From Pseudomonas sp. DY-1 (lineage in GTDB: Bacteria > Pseudomonadota > Gammaproteobacteria > Pseudomonadales > Pseudomonadaceae), in assembly GCF_003626975.1 (NCBI RefSeq), contig NZ_CP032616.1, positions 5,246,001-5,310,000 on the forward strand: a stretch of DNA of 64,000 nucleotides, written 5' to 3'. Of this stretch, positions 38,052-47,103 are shown in pieces. The translations under genes were made by a program, and so were the position numbers. Below the pieces are notes generated by a model that was not told where the DNA came from, made no database searches, and saw only the letters and a list, made by a program, of their open reading frames with translations. The first letter of the stretch is position 1, and each line of letters starts with the position of its first letter.

Positions 38052-39425
38052 ATGAAAATGAAAACAACAAAGAGTCTGCTGCAAACCGGCGTGCTGGCGC
38101 TGTCCCTGCTGGCCACTGGTGTCATGGCTGCGGTATCCGCCGACGAAGCGGCCAAACTGGGCTCCACCCTGACGCCCATGGGCGCGGAAAAGGCCGGCAA
38201 CGCCGATGGTTCCATCCCCGAATGGACCGGCGGCCTGCCGAAGAATGCCGGCAACGTCGATGCCCGCGGTTTCCTGTCGGATCCCTTCGCCAGCGAGCAG
38301 CCGCTGTTCACCATCACCGCGCAGAACGTCGACCAGTACAAGGACAAGCTGACTCCCGGCCAGCTGGCGATGTTCAAACGCTACCCCGACACCTACAAGA
38401 TGCCGGTGTTCAAGACCCACCGTTCGGCCACGGTGCCAGACGGCGTGCTCGAGGCCACCAAGTTCAACGCCACCAATACCAAGCTGGTCGAGGGTGGCAA
38501 CGGCCTGGAAAACTTCCGCACCGCCAACCCCTTCCCGATTCCGAAGGACGGCCTGGAAGCGATCTGGAACCACATCACCCGCTACCGCGGCGGCAGCGTG
38601 CGTCGTCTGGTGACCCAGGCGACCCCGCAGCCGAACGGCTCCTACAGCCTGGTGTACTTCCAGGACGAGTTCACCTTCCGCGACAAGCTGAAGGACTACG
38701 ACGCGAGCAAGCCGAGCAACGTGCTGTTCTACTTCAAACAGCGGGTAACTGCGCCGTCCCGCCTGGCCGGTAACGTGCTGCTGGTGCACGAGACCCTCAA
38801 CCAGGTGAAGGAGCCGCGCCTGGCCTGGCTCTACAACGCCGGTCAACGTCGCGTGCGTCGCGCCCCGCAGGTGTCCTATGACGGTCCGGGTACCGCGGCT
38901 GACGGCCTGCGTACTTCCGATAACTTCGACATGTACAACGGCGCACCGGACCGTTACGACTGGAAGCTGGAAGGCAAGAAGGAGATTTACATCCCCTACA
39001 ACAGCTACAAGCTGGATGGCCCGAACCTGAAGTACAGCGACATCATCAAGGCCGGCCATATCAACCAGGACCTGACCCGCTACGAGCTGCACCGCGTGTG
39101 GCATGTGGTAGCCACCCTGAAGCCGGGCGAGCGCCACATCTATGCCAAGCGTGACTTCTACATCGACGAAGACACCTGGCAAGCCGCCGCCATCGACCAT
39201 TACGACGGTCGTGGCACCCTGTGGCGCGTTGCCGAGGCTCATGCCCAGTACTACTACAACCATCAGGTGCCGTGGTACACGCTGGAAAGCCTCTACGACC
39301 TGCTGTCCGGCCGTTACCTGGCGCTGGGCATGAAGAACGAGGAGAAACAGTCCTACGACTTCAGCTACACCGCTGGCGAGAGCGATTACACCCCGGCGGC
39401 CCTGCGCCAGGCGGGCGTTCGCTGA
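38052..39425 (+). CDS. DUF1329 family exported protein
   Basis: A 457-residue protein. The signal peptide covers residues 1-24 (QTGVLALSLLATGVMAAVSA). The body has the DUF1329 fold, related to LolA/LolB-like lipid carriers: LGSTLTPMGAEKAGNADGS, PEWTGGLPK, LVYFQDEF, PRLAWLYNAGQRRVRRAP and the YDWKLEGKKEIYIPYNSYKL block. GAGGAAG lies 4 bp before the ATG. It is the partner of the DUF1302 barrel and may shuttle a hydrophobic substrate across the periplasm. Confidence 0.88.
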   Translation: MKMKTTKSLLQTGVLALSLLATGVMAAVSADEAAKLGSTLTPMGAEKAGNADGSIPEWTGGLPKNAGNVDARGFLSDPFASEQPLFTITAQNVDQYKDKLTPGQLAMFKRYPDTYKMPVFKTHRSATVPDGVLEATKFNATNTKLVEGGNGLENFRTANPFPIPKDGLEAIWNHITRYRGGSVRRLVTQATPQPNGSYSLVYFQDEFTFRDKLKDYDASKPSNVLFYFKQRVTAPSRLAGNVLLVHETLNQVKEPRLAWLYNAGQRRVRRAPQVSYDGPGTAADGLRTSDNFDMYNGAPDRYDWKLEGKKEIYIPYNSYKLDGPNLKYSDIIKAGHINQDLTRYELHRVWHVVATLKPGERHIYAKRDFYIDEDTWQAAAIDHYDGRGTLWRVAEAHAQYYYNHQVPWYTLESLYDLLSGRYLALGMKNEEKQSYDFSYTAGESDYTPAALRQAGVR

Positions 39426-39447
39426 TCGCTGCAACACCCTGTTGCGA

Positions 39448-39472
39448 AGCCGGCCTCCGGGCCGGCTTTTTC
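39448..39472 (+). terminator. Rho-independent terminator
   Basis: AGCCGGCC-tcc-GGGCCGGCTTTTT, 23 bp after the DUF1329 gene. It separates it from the regulator. Confidence 0.93.
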
Positions 39473-39575
39473 TTGTCTGTACTTCCTTCCCGGCGGGGCT
39501 TCTATTGGCTCTCCCGAACGGCTAGGCTCCTTCGAGCTCGCCCCCCGCACGTACAACATTCCTAGAAGCTGGGTG

Positions 39576-42299
39576 ATGACCGTACTGACCAGTTCGCGAA
39601 CCATTTCGTCGTCCGCTGTCCCCGTGGCAGATGCGCGCTTTTTCCGCCCGCCGCGTCCCGCCGGCCATGTCCCGCGTCCGCGCCTGTGCGAGCGGCTTGC
39701 CGCCGGCCTCGACGGTCGTCTGCTGATGCTCAGTGCCCCCGCCGGCTTTGGCAAAAGCTCCCTGGCGATCGAGTTCTGCGAGGACCTGCCTGATGGCTGG
39801 CAAAGTCTGTGGCTCAGCCTGAGTCGGCGCGACAGCGATCCGGGGCGCTTTCTCGAACGCTTGCTGGATGGCCTGCGCCAGTTCTATCCGGGCCTGGGCG
39901 ACGAAGCCATGGGGCACCTGAAGATGCGCCAGCGCCACCAGCCTTTCGCCTTCGAGCAGTGGCTGGATGGCCTGCTCGACGAAGTCGCCGAGCGCCTGGA
40001 TGCAAACCAGCCGCTGCTGTTGGTGCTGGACGACTATCACCTTGCGCAGAACGCAGTGCTCGATCGCTGCCTGCAGTTCCTCCTCAACCACTTGCCCGAT
40101 GGCTGGGTACTGCTGGTCACCAGTCGCCAGCGCCCGGACTGGCACCTGGCGCGGCTGCGCCTGTCGCGTCACCTGTTGGAGCTCAATGAACAGGACCTTC
40201 GCCTGACTGAGGACGAGTGCCTGGCTCTGCTCAGCAGCCAGGGCACCAAACTCGATAGCAACGACCTTGAAGGCCTGCTGCAACGCAGTGAAGGCTGGGT
40301 CGCCGGCCTTCGCTTGTGGCTCCTGGCCGGCCAGGAAGCACCGGCTGGTACTGGTGTCGAGCAGGTCGCCCATGGCGATGAGAGCCTGATTCGCGAATAC
40401 CTGCTGGAGGAAGTCATCGAGCGACAGCCGCCCGAAGTCCAGGCCTTCCTCTTCGAGACCGCCCGCTTCGAGCGTTTCTGCGCCGGGCTCTGCGATGCCG
40501 TGCGCGAGAGCCACGACAGCGCCGCGATCCTACGCCACCTGCAGGCGCACCAGGTGTTCCTGGTGCCGCTGGACGAGCAGGGCCAATGGTTCCGTTATCA
40601 CCACCTGTTCTCCGATCTGTTGCGTGCCCGTGGCACCACGAGCCTGACGCCTTCCGGAATGCACCTGCGCGCCTGCCGCTGGTTCAGCGCACGTGGGCTG
40701 CTGGATGAGGCGGTGGAACAGGCCCTGCGTGCTGGCCAGCCCGATGTGGCGGCCTCGCTGGTGCAGAACCTGTCCGAGGAGCAACTGCTGGCCAACCAGA
40801 ACATCGCCATGCTGCTGCGCTGGAAGATGGACTTGCCCGACAGCCTGCTGTCCAGCACGCCGCGCCTGATCGTGCTCTACAGCCTGGCTCTGGGCCTGGC
40901 TTGCCAGCTGGATGCAGCGGAAGAACTGGCCAGCAACCTGGCGCGCTTCCTGCCCGCACCGGACGCCGCTCAACAGCGCAGCCTGCTGGTGCAATGGCAG
41001 GCCATCAACGGGCTGATCGCCCGTGGCCGTGGCGATATCGAGCGTGCGGAAGCTTCCTGTACCGAGGCCCTGACTGCGTTGTCGCCGGAGAACTACGGCC
41101 AGCGCCACCTCTGCCTGTCGCTGCTGGGGAATATTGCCCTGGTGCGCGGCGACCTCTGGCGCGCTCGTGGCCTCAACCGCGAAGCGCTGGAAATGGCCCA
41201 GCGCGGCGCCAATCCGTTGTTCGAGTCGCTGGTCCATTACGACCGTGCCCGCGTCCTGCAGGTGCGTGGCGAAACGCTGCGGGCTCAGGCCGAAGTGCAG
41301 AAAGGCCTGGAGCGCCTGCGCGGCGTGGAAGTTCCCAGGGCCTGTGTGGCAAGGGCGCGATTGATGCTTTATCAGGGCTTCCTGCTGTGTATGCGCATGC
41401 AGCATCAGGCAGCACGGGTCAGCCTGCAGGCGGGCATTGCCGAAGCCCGTGCCTGCCGCGATATCAGCCTGTTGATCGGGCACTGCGCCCTGGCCGCCCT
41501 GGAAGGGCGTGAAGGGCGCTTCGCCGCCGCGTTTGCGCAACTGGCCGAGGCCGAGCGGCTGATGCACATCTGGGACGTACCGCCGGTTTACTACCTGGCG
41601 ATGATCACCCTGTCCAAATGCGAGCTCTGGCTGGCACAGGGGCAGCTCGAACTGGCGGAAGCCTGGCTGCCACGACTGGAAGAAACCTACGCGGGCGAAG
41701 GGGCTGCAGCGGCGCCGGAGTTCCACCCGCTGCTGCCGTTGTGCATCGAGCAGCAATCGGCCGCGTTGTCCCGTGCGCAAGGTAAGGCGGTCGAAGCGGA
41801 GGCTCGGCTCAGGGCGTTGCTGGAGAAGGCCGAAAGCCAGGGAATCATGCATGTGGCCCTGGGAGCACGGCTGCAACTGGTAAGTCTGCTGCGCACCAGT
41901 CGCGAGCGCGAAGCCTCGGCGTTGCTCGACCGTGCCCTGGAATGCCTGCAATGCGGTTCCCTGCTGCCATATCGGGAGCTGCTGGAGCAGCATCCACAGT
42001 GGCTCCGCGAGCAACTGGCGACACGCTCTCCGGATTCGGTGCGCGAATTGCTCGACCTGCTGCCGGGCGCCGAGGTTGCGCTACCAGCGGACGTCGGGGC
42101 CGCCGAGGCATTGAGTTCGCGGGAGCTGGCGGTGCTGCAGCTGATCGCCCAGGGCTGCTCCAACCAGGAAATCAGCGAGCGCCTGTTCATCTCATTACAT
42201 ACGGTGAAAAGCCACGCCCGCCATATCAACAGCAAACTCGGCGTGGAGCGCCGCACCCAGGCCGTGGCCCGGGCCAAGGCGCTAGGTCTACTTCGCTGA
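39576..42299 (+). CDS. MalT-type LuxR-family ATP-dependent regulator
   Basis: A 907-residue large regulator of the STAND/MalT group. The N-terminal NTPase has a P-loop SAPAGFGKSSLA at about residues 53-64 and a Walker B-like LLLVLDDYHLA near 145. The middle is a long helical, TPR-like sensor region. Residues about 845-905 form the LuxR helix-turn-helix: LSSRELAVLQLIAQGCSNQE, SLHTVKSHARHINSKLGV. It probably activates the preceding DUF1302/DUF1329 operon, as the homologous P. aeruginosa gene PA3921 lies in the same order. I chose the ATG at 39576. Its last 12 bases overlap the next, convergent gene. Confidence 0.9.
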   Translation: MTVLTSSRTISSSAVPVADARFFRPPRPAGHVPRPRLCERLAAGLDGRLLMLSAPAGFGKSSLAIEFCEDLPDGWQSLWLSLSRRDSDPGRFLERLLDGLRQFYPGLGDEAMGHLKMRQRHQPFAFEQWLDGLLDEVAERLDANQPLLLVLDDYHLAQNAVLDRCLQFLLNHLPDGWVLLVTSRQRPDWHLARLRLSRHLLELNEQDLRLTEDECLALLSSQGTKLDSNDLEGLLQRSEGWVAGLRLWLLAGQEAPAGTGVEQVAHGDESLIREYLLEEVIERQPPEVQAFLFETARFERFCAGLCDAVRESHDSAAILRHLQAHQVFLVPLDEQGQWFRYHHLFSDLLRARGTTSLTPSGMHLRACRWFSARGLLDEAVEQALRAGQPDVAASLVQNLSEEQLLANQNIAMLLRWKMDLPDSLLSSTPRLIVLYSLALGLACQLDAAEELASNLARFLPAPDAAQQRSLLVQWQAINGLIARGRGDIERAEASCTEALTALSPENYGQRHLCLSLLGNIALVRGDLWRARGLNREALEMAQRGANPLFESLVHYDRARVLQVRGETLRAQAEVQKGLERLRGVEVPRACVARARLMLYQGFLLCMRMQHQAARVSLQAGIAEARACRDISLLIGHCALAALEGREGRFAAAFAQLAEAERLMHIWDVPPVYYLAMITLSKCELWLAQGQLELAEAWLPRLEETYAGEGAAAAPEFHPLLPLCIEQQSAALSRAQGKAVEAEARLRALLEKAESQGIMHVALGARLQLVSLLRTSREREASALLDRALECLQCGSLLPYRELLEQHPQWLREQLATRSPDSVRELLDLLPGAEVALPADVGAAEALSSRELAVLQLIAQGCSNQEISERLFISLHTVKSHARHINSKLGVERRTQAVARAKALGLLR

Positions 42300-43148
42300 G
42301 GTGGCCTGCGGTACCGAGAGGTCCAATGCCGGCTTGGCCGGTTTCGTCGGAGTGGGTTTGGCCAACTGGGCGTCCACGTCCTGCTGGATGCTGACCAGTA
42401 CCGGTAGCAGGTCGGCCATGTTCGCGCGCACCTCGTCGTATCGATGTTTCTCCGCCAGTTCGGCCACCCGCGCCAGCAGTTGCCCACGCACATCCGCTGG
42501 CAGATGCACGAACAGCTCCGGCAGTTGCTTGGCCAGTTCGGCGCTGTAGAGCACCAGGTCTTCTCGATTGAACTGGCGGGTCAGACCCAGGTAGTCCAGT
42601 GCGCTGGAGGTCAGCATGGCGGCGGCAGCCTTGGTCTCCTGCAGGCCCTGCAGGCGAATCTGGCTGGTCTGTTCCTTTTCGGAAAGCGTCATCCAGAACT
42701 CCACCGTGAGGGTGAAGAGGATGGCCTGCTGGCGCAGTGAATAGGTCATCAGGCCCAGCGCCTCGGCACCGTAGGGTTGCTGCGCGGCCTTGAAGTCGAA
42801 GTACAGGCGCATCAGCTCCTTGAGCTGGAAGAGCACTTCGCGCGCCTCGTTCTGTCGCAGCTCCAATGGCGCATAGATGTTCAGCTGTGGCTTGAAGTTC
42901 TGCTCACTGACCATGCGCGTGTAGATGGGGCCGGTGAACTCGCCGCTGCGTCGCGGCAGGGCGTTGACCTGGGTGGTATCGATCTTCTGCAGGGCCAGGA
43001 TCAGTTGGTGATAGTCGGCGCTTGACCAGGGGCGCTGGATGTCCGGGATCTTCTGCCCCAGGTAGAACAGCTCGGCGGCCGGTGCGCGCAGGGCGAACAC
43101 CAGCAAAAGGATGGCCAGCGGCAAGAGCAGGGGGCGTGTTAGCGTCAT
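42288..43148 (-). CDS. Secreted hypothetical protein
   Basis: A 286-residue protein. Residues 1-24 are a signal peptide (LLLPLAILLLVFALRAPAA). The mature region is helical and charged, with a Pro/Lys-rich C terminus (KPTPTKPAKPALD). I do not recognise a family. It contains no Cys, so it is a soluble periplasmic or outer-membrane-associated candidate. The 3' end overlaps the LuxR gene tail to tail by 12 bp. Confidence 0.7.
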   Translation of the reverse strand: MTLTRPLLLPLAILLLVFALRAPAAELFYLGQKIPDIQRPWSSADYHQLILALQKIDTTQVNALPRRSGEFTGPIYTRMVSEQNFKPQLNIYAPLELRQNEAREVLFQLKELMRLYFDFKAAQQPYGAEALGLMTYSLRQQAILFTLTVEFWMTLSEKEQTSQIRLQGLQETKAAAAMLTSSALDYLGLTRQFNREDLVLYSAELAKQLPELFVHLPADVRGQLLARVAELAEKHRYDEVRANMADLLPVLVSIQQDVDAQLAKPTPTKPAKPALDLSVPQATSAK

Positions 43149-43237
43149 CGATCAGGACAATCCTGCGGGGAAGGGCCGGCCAAGAGTAACGAGGCCGCGA
43201 TGCGCCGTCACCCGCGCCTTGGTTGGGAAACAGGCTG

Positions 43238-43900
43238 ATGGAAACGAGCGAGCAGGGTGCCGTGCGTGCGGTGTTCGAGGACCTGGGTGGTTTCAACGCC
43301 GTGCGCCAGCAGGGCGAAGGCGAAGGGCCGCTGGTGGGCCATATTCTGCGCGCCAATATCCAGTTGGCGGCCATCCCGGTATTCGCCCGCAAGGGTATCG
43401 CCGAGACCACGGTCAACGACTTGCTGGAGGCGGCCCGGGTGTCCCGCCGCACTTTCTACAAGTACTTCGCGAACAAGATGGATGTGCTGGAAAGCATCTA
43501 TCGCACGGCCGTGGTCCTGCTGCTGGCGCGCTTTCGCGAGATGCAGGACGACGCCGGCAGCGCCGACGCCTGGCTGCGCGGGATGGTGGCGCGTTTCTTC
43601 GATTACCACCTGGCCGTCGGCCCCATCATTCGTCTGATGCAGGAAGAAGCCCTGCGTGCCGATTCCCCCCTTGCGAGCCACCGCCAGCGGGCCCACGAGG
43701 AGATGGGCCGCCTGCTCGCCGAACGCCTGCATGGCGAAGGTGATGCGCGCGACCCGCTGACCTATCGCGCGCTGATCTGGGCGATGGAGGCGGCATCCCT
43801 GGAGCTGCTGGGTAGTGCCGCCTCCGCCAGCGGGATCGAGCGGGCCAAGACGGTGCTGGGGGATCTGCTGATCGCTGCACTGCGCCCACGCGCCCTCTAA
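43238..43900 (+). CDS. TetR-family regulator
   Basis: A 220-residue regulator. The TetR helix-turn-helix, IAETTVNDLLEAARVSRRTFYKYFANK, is at about residues 55-81; it is displaced by a 45-residue N-terminal extension, which is unusual for the family. The C-terminal ligand domain is not assignable. It probably controls the next gene, an alpha/beta hydrolase 89 bp downstream. I chose the ATG at 43238; there is no good ribosome site, so the extension may be a start-site artefact (a shorter start is possible). Confidence 0.82.
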   Translation: METSEQGAVRAVFEDLGGFNAVRQQGEGEGPLVGHILRANIQLAAIPVFARKGIAETTVNDLLEAARVSRRTFYKYFANKMDVLESIYRTAVVLLLARFREMQDDAGSADAWLRGMVARFFDYHLAVGPIIRLMQEEALRADSPLASHRQRAHEEMGRLLAERLHGEGDARDPLTYRALIWAMEAASLELLGSAASASGIERAKTVLGDLLIAALRPRAL

Positions 43901-43989
43901 CACGACGGACACATCCTAGGTTGGGCGCGGTCTTCCGGGCTGCGTGCTGTGATAGGCCCTCGACAACAACAATCACGAGGTGCCCCCGC

Positions 43990-44931
43990 ATGTCCGCATC
44001 CAGCTTGCCGCTGTCGCCGCCGCTCGCCGCCGGTTTCGCCCGTCTGGGTTTCGGCTCCCTGCCGCTCGACCGCCTCAAGGCGCGCTATGCCAGCGCCGAT
44101 AGCGGTTCGCGTTTCATCGAGCTGGATGGTTTCAACGTCCATTACCGCGACGAAGGTAGCCGCGACAAGCCGGCCCTGGTGATGATCCATGGCGTGGTGG
44201 CTTCCCTGCATACCTGGGATGGCTGGGTCGAAGCCTTCGCCCCGTACTACCGCATCATTCGCTTCGACGTGCCGGGCTTTGGCCTCACCGGTCCCAAGCG
44301 CGGCGGTGACTACTCGGCCGAACGCATGGTCGGCATCCTCGGCCTGCTGATGGATTACCTGGGCGTGACCAGGGCATCCATCGCCGGCAACTCTCTGGGC
44401 GGCTACATTGCCTGGAACTTCGCCCTGACTCAGCCGCAGCGGGTCGACAAGCTGGTGCTGATCGACCCGGCCGGCTACCAGATGCGCAAGGTACCGTGGA
44501 TGATCGCCTCCGCTGCGCTCCCCGGCGCCACCCTGGCCATGCCGCTGTGGATGCCCAGGGCACTGATCGCTCAGGGCATCAAGGAAGTCTACGGCGAACC
44601 GGGCCGGATCAGGCCGGGTGTGGTGGATCGTTACTACGACCTGAGCCGCCGCCCTGGTAACCGTCGGGCGATGATGGAGATCTTCCGCGTACTGCTGAAG
44701 GTCAACCAGGAGGAACTGGAAGGCACCAGCCAGCGCGTGGCGCAGATCACGGCGCCGACGCTGCTGCTTTGGGGCGAGAAGGACCGTTGGATTTCACCGA
44801 AGCATGTGCCGCTTTGGCAGCGCGACCTGCCCGGTATCGAGGTGAAGACCTACCCTGGCGTCGGGCATATCCCGATGGAAGAGATTCCGCAGCAGAGCGC
44901 GGCGGATGCGATGAGGTTCTTGTTGGGCTGA
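43990..44931 (+). CDS. Alpha/beta hydrolase
   Basis: A 313-residue alpha/beta hydrolase. The oxyanion motif MIHGVVASLHTWDGW, the nucleophile elbow AGNSLGGYIA (Ser in GNSLGG), an Asp in LLLWGEKDRWI, and the catalytic His in YPGVGHIPMEEIP form the usual triad. The substrate is unknown. A GAGGTG ribosome site precedes the ATG. It may be controlled by the adjacent TetR regulator. Confidence 0.88.
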   Translation: MSASSLPLSPPLAAGFARLGFGSLPLDRLKARYASADSGSRFIELDGFNVHYRDEGSRDKPALVMIHGVVASLHTWDGWVEAFAPYYRIIRFDVPGFGLTGPKRGGDYSAERMVGILGLLMDYLGVTRASIAGNSLGGYIAWNFALTQPQRVDKLVLIDPAGYQMRKVPWMIASAALPGATLAMPLWMPRALIAQGIKEVYGEPGRIRPGVVDRYYDLSRRPGNRRAMMEIFRVLLKVNQEELEGTSQRVAQITAPTLLLWGEKDRWISPKHVPLWQRDLPGIEVKTYPGVGHIPMEEIPQQSAADAMRFLLG

Positions 44932-44947
44932 CCGGTCGAACCTGGCT

Positions 44948-45011
44948 GTAGGGTGCGCCGCGCGCATCGAGTTTCCCGTGCGGACTTCCTGGTGCGCACG
45001 GCGCACCCTAC
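44948..45011. repeat. REP/BIME-like inverted repeat
   Basis: GTAGGGTGCGCC-gcgcgca at one end and tgcgcac-GGCGCACCCTAC at the other: long complementary arms around a 25-base centre. It lies just after the hydrolase gene and before the terminator of the PF10118 gene. The sequence is typical of Pseudomonas intergenic palindromes. Confidence 0.75.
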
Positions 45012-45034
45012 CCAATCACCCCGAGCTCAAAAGA

Positions 45035-45058
45035 AAACGGCCCCGAAGGGCCGTTTTT
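45035..45058. terminator. Rho-independent terminator
   Basis: AAACGGCCC-cgaa-GGGCCGTTTTT lies between the convergent alpha/beta hydrolase and PF10118 genes. Confidence 0.92.
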
Positions 45059-45074
45059 CTCATCCGGTCAATGC

Positions 45075-45911
45075 TCAGGCAGCACTCGCTTGAGGCTCAT
45101 CGAACTCTTCGCGGGTCTTGTACAGCAGGTCCAGGTTGTCGTGCTGCCACGGATGGAAGCCTTTCTTGAAGAAGTCCAGGTAGGTACGCACCAACGGGCG
45201 GAAGATACCGTTGCGCCCCCACATCCAGCTCAGGCCGTCGCGCCAGACGCGCCAGTTCCACAAGAGCCCGTCGCGCTTGAGCATGTGGGCCAGGCCGCGG
45301 GTGGTGTCGAGGACGAAGAAGAAGGTGCCCATCATCATCGCCCGGCGCAGCAGGCGATGACTGCCGCAGACCTGGTTGTACACGTCGAAGGCCACTGCCT
45401 TGTGCTCGGTTTCCTCCAGCGCATGCCAGCGCCACAGACGCGCCATAACCGGGTGGGCGCCAGCCATGTACTCGGGGTTCTTCAACAGACCATCGGCCAT
45501 GATCGCGGTGATGTGTTCCAGGGCGGCAGTGGCGGCCAGTTGGCGGCGTGCAGAGAACTTCTTCTGCGTGTAGCGGATGCGTGCCTGGGCGCGGCGCTCG
45601 ATGGCGCCGATGTCGTAGCCGAGGTCGCGCAGGCGATTGCTGTACTCCAGGTGCTCGCGGCTGTGGTGGCCTTCCTGGCCGATGAAGCCGCGGATCTGCT
45701 CCTTCAGGGTCGGGTCGTCGATCTGGTGGCGGAACAGGCGGACCGAGTCGATGAAGAAGCGCTCGCCGTCAGGGAAAAGCACCGACATCGCGTCGAACAG
45801 GTGGCTCTTGAAGGCATCGCCACTGTGCCAGTGGCGGGGCAGCGGATTGGGAAATTCGAAATCCATGTGGCGCGGGCGGATTACCAATCCTTCGGGTGTG
45901 GTGCTGGCCAT
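45075..45911 (-). CDS. PF10118 family putative metal-dependent hydrolase
   Basis: A 278-residue protein of the PF10118 group. The likely metal ligands form repeated E/H motifs on helices: GQEGHHSREHLEYSN, AALEHITAIMAD and HALEETEHKAVAFDVYNQ, a ferritin-like di-metal layout. Family members are annotated as metal-dependent hydrolases without proof. I chose the ATG at 45911 (MASTTPEGLVIRPRHMDFEF), which has AGGAG upstream. It diverges from the AraC regulator (122-bp gap), which probably controls it. Confidence 0.85.
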   Translation of the reverse strand: MASTTPEGLVIRPRHMDFEFPNPLPRHWHSGDAFKSHLFDAMSVLFPDGERFFIDSVRLFRHQIDDPTLKEQIRGFIGQEGHHSREHLEYSNRLRDLGYDIGAIERRAQARIRYTQKKFSARRQLAATAALEHITAIMADGLLKNPEYMAGAHPVMARLWRWHALEETEHKAVAFDVYNQVCGSHRLLRRAMMMGTFFFVLDTTRGLAHMLKRDGLLWNWRVWRDGLSWMWGRNGIFRPLVRTYLDFFKKGFHPWQHDNLDLLYKTREEFDEPQASAA

Positions 45912-46033
45912 GGGGGCTCCTTGAGTCTGTATGGACCATGGTCCCAATATCCGCTTGCCGGGTTTTGTAGGACAAGGTTATCTTCTGCCAACCTTCGGGT
46001 CATATCCGGCCACAACCAGAACAAGACGCCAAT

Positions 46034-47053
46034 ATGAAGCAATCCCTGACCTTCTCCGCCGAACTGGTGCCCGTCGCCTACGCCGAATCCTTGCTGGGTC
46101 TGGCTGAAGAGCTGGGCGTGGCGCGCGAGGCGCTGCTTGCCGGTGCGAGGGTCCGGCCGGAGATCCTCGGCACCCCCAATGGCCGCCTGTCGTTCCTCGA
46201 TTTCAACCAGCTCGCCGGCACCGCCCTGCAATTGTGCCGGGAACCAGCCCTGGGCCTGCTGCTTGGCAGGCGCCTCAATGTCTCCACCCATGGAATCCTT
46301 GGCTATGCGGTGCTCTCCAGCGCCAACCTTGGTCGCGCCCTGCAGTTTGCCCTGAAGTACTACCGCGTCCTGGGACTGGCCTATGAACTGGAGCTGGTGG
46401 AGCAGGGCGATTGCCTGCAACTGCGGGCGACCGAATCTTTCCCGATGGGCCCCCTGGGGCGATTCGCCGGGGAAGGGCTGCTGGCCAGCTTCTTCAGCAT
46501 CGCGCGCTTTCTGTTGGGTGAAGAGCTGCACGGGCAGCAAGTGGGTTTCGCCCACCCGGCGCCGGCCTATGCGGCGCGCTATGTGGAGGTCTTCGGTGTC
46601 GAAGCGCAGTTCGAGCAGTCCTGCCATTGGCTGAGCCTGCCCAAGCACTACCTGGAGCGGCCCATGGCCCTGGCAAACCCCGCCACGGTGCAGATGTGCC
46701 AGCAGCAGTGCGAGGCGTTGCTGGCCACCCTGGATGTGCAGGACGCGTTGCTGACCCGTGTGCGCCGCCTGCTCATGGCTCGTCCCGGCGATTTCCCCGA
46801 CCTCGACGGTGCCGCCCGCGCCCTGCATACCAGCGGGCGCAGCCTGCGCCGACACCTGGCGGCCATGGGCACCAGTTATCAACAGGTACTGGACGAAGTG
46901 CGCAAGGGGCTGGCGCTGCAGTACCTCAGCAGCACCCAGCTGCCGCTGTTCGAGATCGCCGGCCTGCTGGGCTTCAACGATCCCTCCAACTTCCGCCGCG
47001 CCTTCCGCAAATGGACGGGCAGGCTGCCGAGCGATTATCGTGCCGGGCCGTGA
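46034..47053 (+). CDS. AraC-family regulator, OruR-like
   Basis: A 339-residue regulator. The N-terminal 'arabinose-binding domain of AraC' type (PF12625) region includes LAEELGVAREALLAGARVRPE and GILGYAVLSSANLGRALQF. The C-terminal HTH has LHTSGRSLRRHLAAMGTSYQ and IAGLLGFNDPSNFRRAFRKW. It is the usual neighbour of PF10118 hydrolases and probably regulates that gene. An unrelated hydrolase follows 50 bp downstream on the same strand. Confidence 0.9.
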   Translation: MKQSLTFSAELVPVAYAESLLGLAEELGVAREALLAGARVRPEILGTPNGRLSFLDFNQLAGTALQLCREPALGLLLGRRLNVSTHGILGYAVLSSANLGRALQFALKYYRVLGLAYELELVEQGDCLQLRATESFPMGPLGRFAGEGLLASFFSIARFLLGEELHGQQVGFAHPAPAYAARYVEVFGVEAQFEQSCHWLSLPKHYLERPMALANPATVQMCQQQCEALLATLDVQDALLTRVRRLLMARPGDFPDLDGAARALHTSGRSLRRHLAAMGTSYQQVLDEVRKGLALQYLSSTQLPLFEIAGLLGFNDPSNFRRAFRKWTGRLPSDYRAGP

Positions 47054-47103
47054 TGCCCATTCCCCGAGCGCCGCAGAGCGCACCGCCGTACCGGAGATGC
47101 CCG

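Noticed and set aside
35990..38377. Open frame of 795 codons antisense to the DUF1302 gene.
   Set aside because: Codon bias follows the DUF1302 frame, which has a signal peptide and family motifs; the antisense frame shows none.
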